DNA of 5,862 nt, taken from Candidatus Dojkabacteria bacterium (GTDB lineage: Bacteria > Patescibacteriota > Dojkabacteria > SC72). A model generated the notes under the pieces. That model worked only from the letters and a program-made list of their open reading frames with translations, ran no database searches and was not told the DNA's origin. The stretch lies in NCBI GenBank assembly GCA_012800885.1, contig JAAZIL010000006.1, positions 1 through 5,862 of the forward strand, given 5' to 3'. The first letter of the stretch is position 1. Every line of letters starts with the position of its first letter. Made by a program: the position numbers and the translations under genes. Positions 4,703 to 5,862 of this stretch are shown here, piece after piece.

Positions 4703-4731
4703 TTAACAATATCTCAACTACATGATAAATT
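4703..4731 (+). promoter_or_regulatory. Candidate promoter of the DUF3048 gene
   Basis: TTAACA (4703-4708) and TAAATT (4726-4731) are 17 bases apart, giving a start near 4738 and a leader of about 20 bases. The match to consensus is moderate in very AT-rich DNA, so it is tentative. Confidence 0.3.
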
Positions 4732-4758
4732 ATATATATACTTTTATTCAGAAAATAT

Positions 4759-5862
4759 ATGGCAAAAGAGATAAATATATCAGATAAAAAAGGAATAGAG
4801 GAAGAGAAAAAGAGTAGTATTAAAAAACAGGAGAAAAAAAAGAAAGAGAAGAAGAAGTTACCTAGAGAGAGAAAAATCTTAATACTTACTCTAATTGGAG
4901 CAACTATACTATTAGGAGGAATAGCCACATTCTTCTATTTCGGTATCTTTAAATTAAAGAAATACAAAAGTCCTAACCAGATAGTAAATATCTCACAAGG
5001 CTACATTATATCAGCACCGATTAGCTCTCTTACATTAAATATCCCCACACTTATACCTTCAGAGCCTAAAACAGAAGAGAGTCCAATTAATGGATTACTC
5101 TTTACAAAAACAGAGATGGATTTATTAAAGAGAAGAAGACCGATTGCCGTAATGATAAATAATCATTCAGAAGCAAGGCCTCAATCTGGATTGAATAGTG
5201 CAGATATTGTTTATGAAGCACTGGTAGAATCTGGTATTACAAGATATCTAGCAATATTCTGGAGTGAAGCACCCTCTAAAGTAGGCCCTATTAGAAGTGC
5301 AAGACAGTACTATCTTGAATGGTTAAGCCCATATGATGCCCTATACATCTATGACGGATGTGCAAAAACAGATAATCCTAAAACTAATGCTTGTGGGAAT
5401 ATATATAGCTACAATATTAAGAGTATTGCTACATTAGGAGCATGGAGATGGAATGATGGAAGAAGATATGCACCACACAATGAGTATTCATCGTTAGAGA
5501 AAGCTTGGGAACATGCAAAAGCAAAGAAATGGGATAGTGTGCCTAGTATAGATACATACAAATTTAAAAAAGAGAACTCTTCTGACAACAGAGGAGAGAG
5601 AACTAAGGTAAAAGTTACTTTCTATGAGAGATTAAACAATGGAGGACAGTATGATGCTATCTGGACCTATGATCCGAGAACAAACAGATATTTAAGAACA
5701 ATAGGTGGCAGAGTAGACATTGATCAAGAAACAGATACACAGATATATGCAAGGAATGTAATACTCCAACAAGTTACACTCTCACCTTCATATGATAATA
5801 AGGCAAGAGTTATCCTGGAGACTATTGGAGAGGGTAAAGCTACATACTTAATTGATGGTAAG
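4759..5862 (+). CDS. DUF3048 (YerB-like) membrane-anchored protein, 3' partial
   Basis: 368 codons are open to the right edge. The N-terminus is a highly charged, Lys/Glu-rich cytoplasmic segment (1-38), followed by a membrane helix (about 39-62) and a linker, so the domain faces outward. The DUF3048 domain begins near RRRPIAVMINN (125-135), with the family signature ARPQSGLNSADIVYEALVE (139-157) and SKVGPIRSAR (173-182). YAPHNEYSS (237-245) follows, and the C-terminal DUF3048_C part (from about 285) includes RVDIDQETDTQIYARNV. The family includes B. subtilis YerB, a lipoprotein; its biochemical role is not established as far as I know. A segment with Cys201 and Cys212 could be disulfide-bonded. 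The ATG at 4759 gives the full anchor; there is no Shine-Dalgarno. Confidence 0.9.
   Translation, partial: MAKEINISDKKGIEEEKKSSIKKQEKKKKEKKKLPRERKILILTLIGATILLGGIATFFYFGIFKLKKYKSPNQIVNISQGYIISAPISSLTLNIPTLIPSEPKTEESPINGLLFTKTEMDLLKRRRPIAVMINNHSEARPQSGLNSADIVYEALVESGITRYLAIFWSEAPSKVGPIRSARQYYLEWLSPYDALYIYDGCAKTDNPKTNACGNIYSYNIKSIATLGAWRWNDGRRYAPHNEYSSLEKAWEHAKAKKWDSVPSIDTYKFKKENSSDNRGERTKVKVTFYERLNNGGQYDAIWTYDPRTNRYLRTIGGRVDIDQETDTQIYARNVILQQVTLSPSYDNKARVILETIGEGKATYLIDGK

Noticed and set aside
4686..4928. Minus-strand open frame of 80 codons rich in Phe and Ser
   Set aside because: It is the antisense shadow of the Lys-rich N-terminus and membrane helix of the DUF3048 gene.
4759..5862. Alternative genetic code (TGA as Gly or Trp)
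   Set aside because: All conserved genes reach expected length without in-frame TGA, and Trp and Gly use standard codons.

Overview
The window is AT-rich bacterial DNA. It carries short, single-domain genes, several with an N-terminal membrane anchor, and most have no clear Shine-Dalgarno sequence. Arg is mostly AGA and Ile often ATA. None of the eight visible stop codons is TGA (four TAA, four TAG), but Trp is TGG and no conserved gene is broken, so the standard code fits. The gene content (membrane-anchored DsbA-like protein, anchored DUF3048 protein, COG2316-type HD protein, small ferredoxin) would suit a Candidate Phyla Radiation/Patescibacteria genome. A Firmicute-like source cannot be excluded from sequence alone.

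Layout from left to right: the tail of an unrecognised plus-strand gene ends inside a perfect bidirectional terminator hairpin (103-127). The same hairpin closes the minus-strand thioredoxin-fold DsbA-like gene (146-880). Across an 88-bp divergent promoter region lies a plus-strand membrane-anchored alpha/beta hydrolase (969-1811). Its last 21 bases overlap tail-to-tail with a HIT-family gene (1791-2171). HIT is the last gene of a tight minus-strand operon, transcribed as ferredoxin (2764-2967), NUDIX hydrolase (2177-2758), HIT, with five bases between genes.

Upstream of that operon lies about 200 bp of densely packed perfect inverted repeats (3023-3219). It matches no RNA family I can recognise and is the most unusual part of the window. 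It includes a strong minus-strand terminator (3170-3195) with a good promoter just behind it (3241-3269). Next come a small anchored protein of unknown function (3273-3650), an AT-rich intergenic stretch with a candidate ~64-nt hairpin RNA (3774-3837), tRNA-Pro(GGG) (3981-4057), and an HD-domain hydrolase (4071-4652). The tRNA promoter overlaps the 3' end of the HD gene. The window ends in a plus-strand DUF3048/YerB-like anchored protein (from 4759) that runs off the edge.

Functional themes are extracytoplasmic proteins (DsbA-like, hydrolase, DUF3048) and small nucleotide or phosphoester hydrolases (NUDIX, HIT, HD). I see no mobile element, CRISPR array or defence system. The candidates for something undescribed are the noncoding structured segments.
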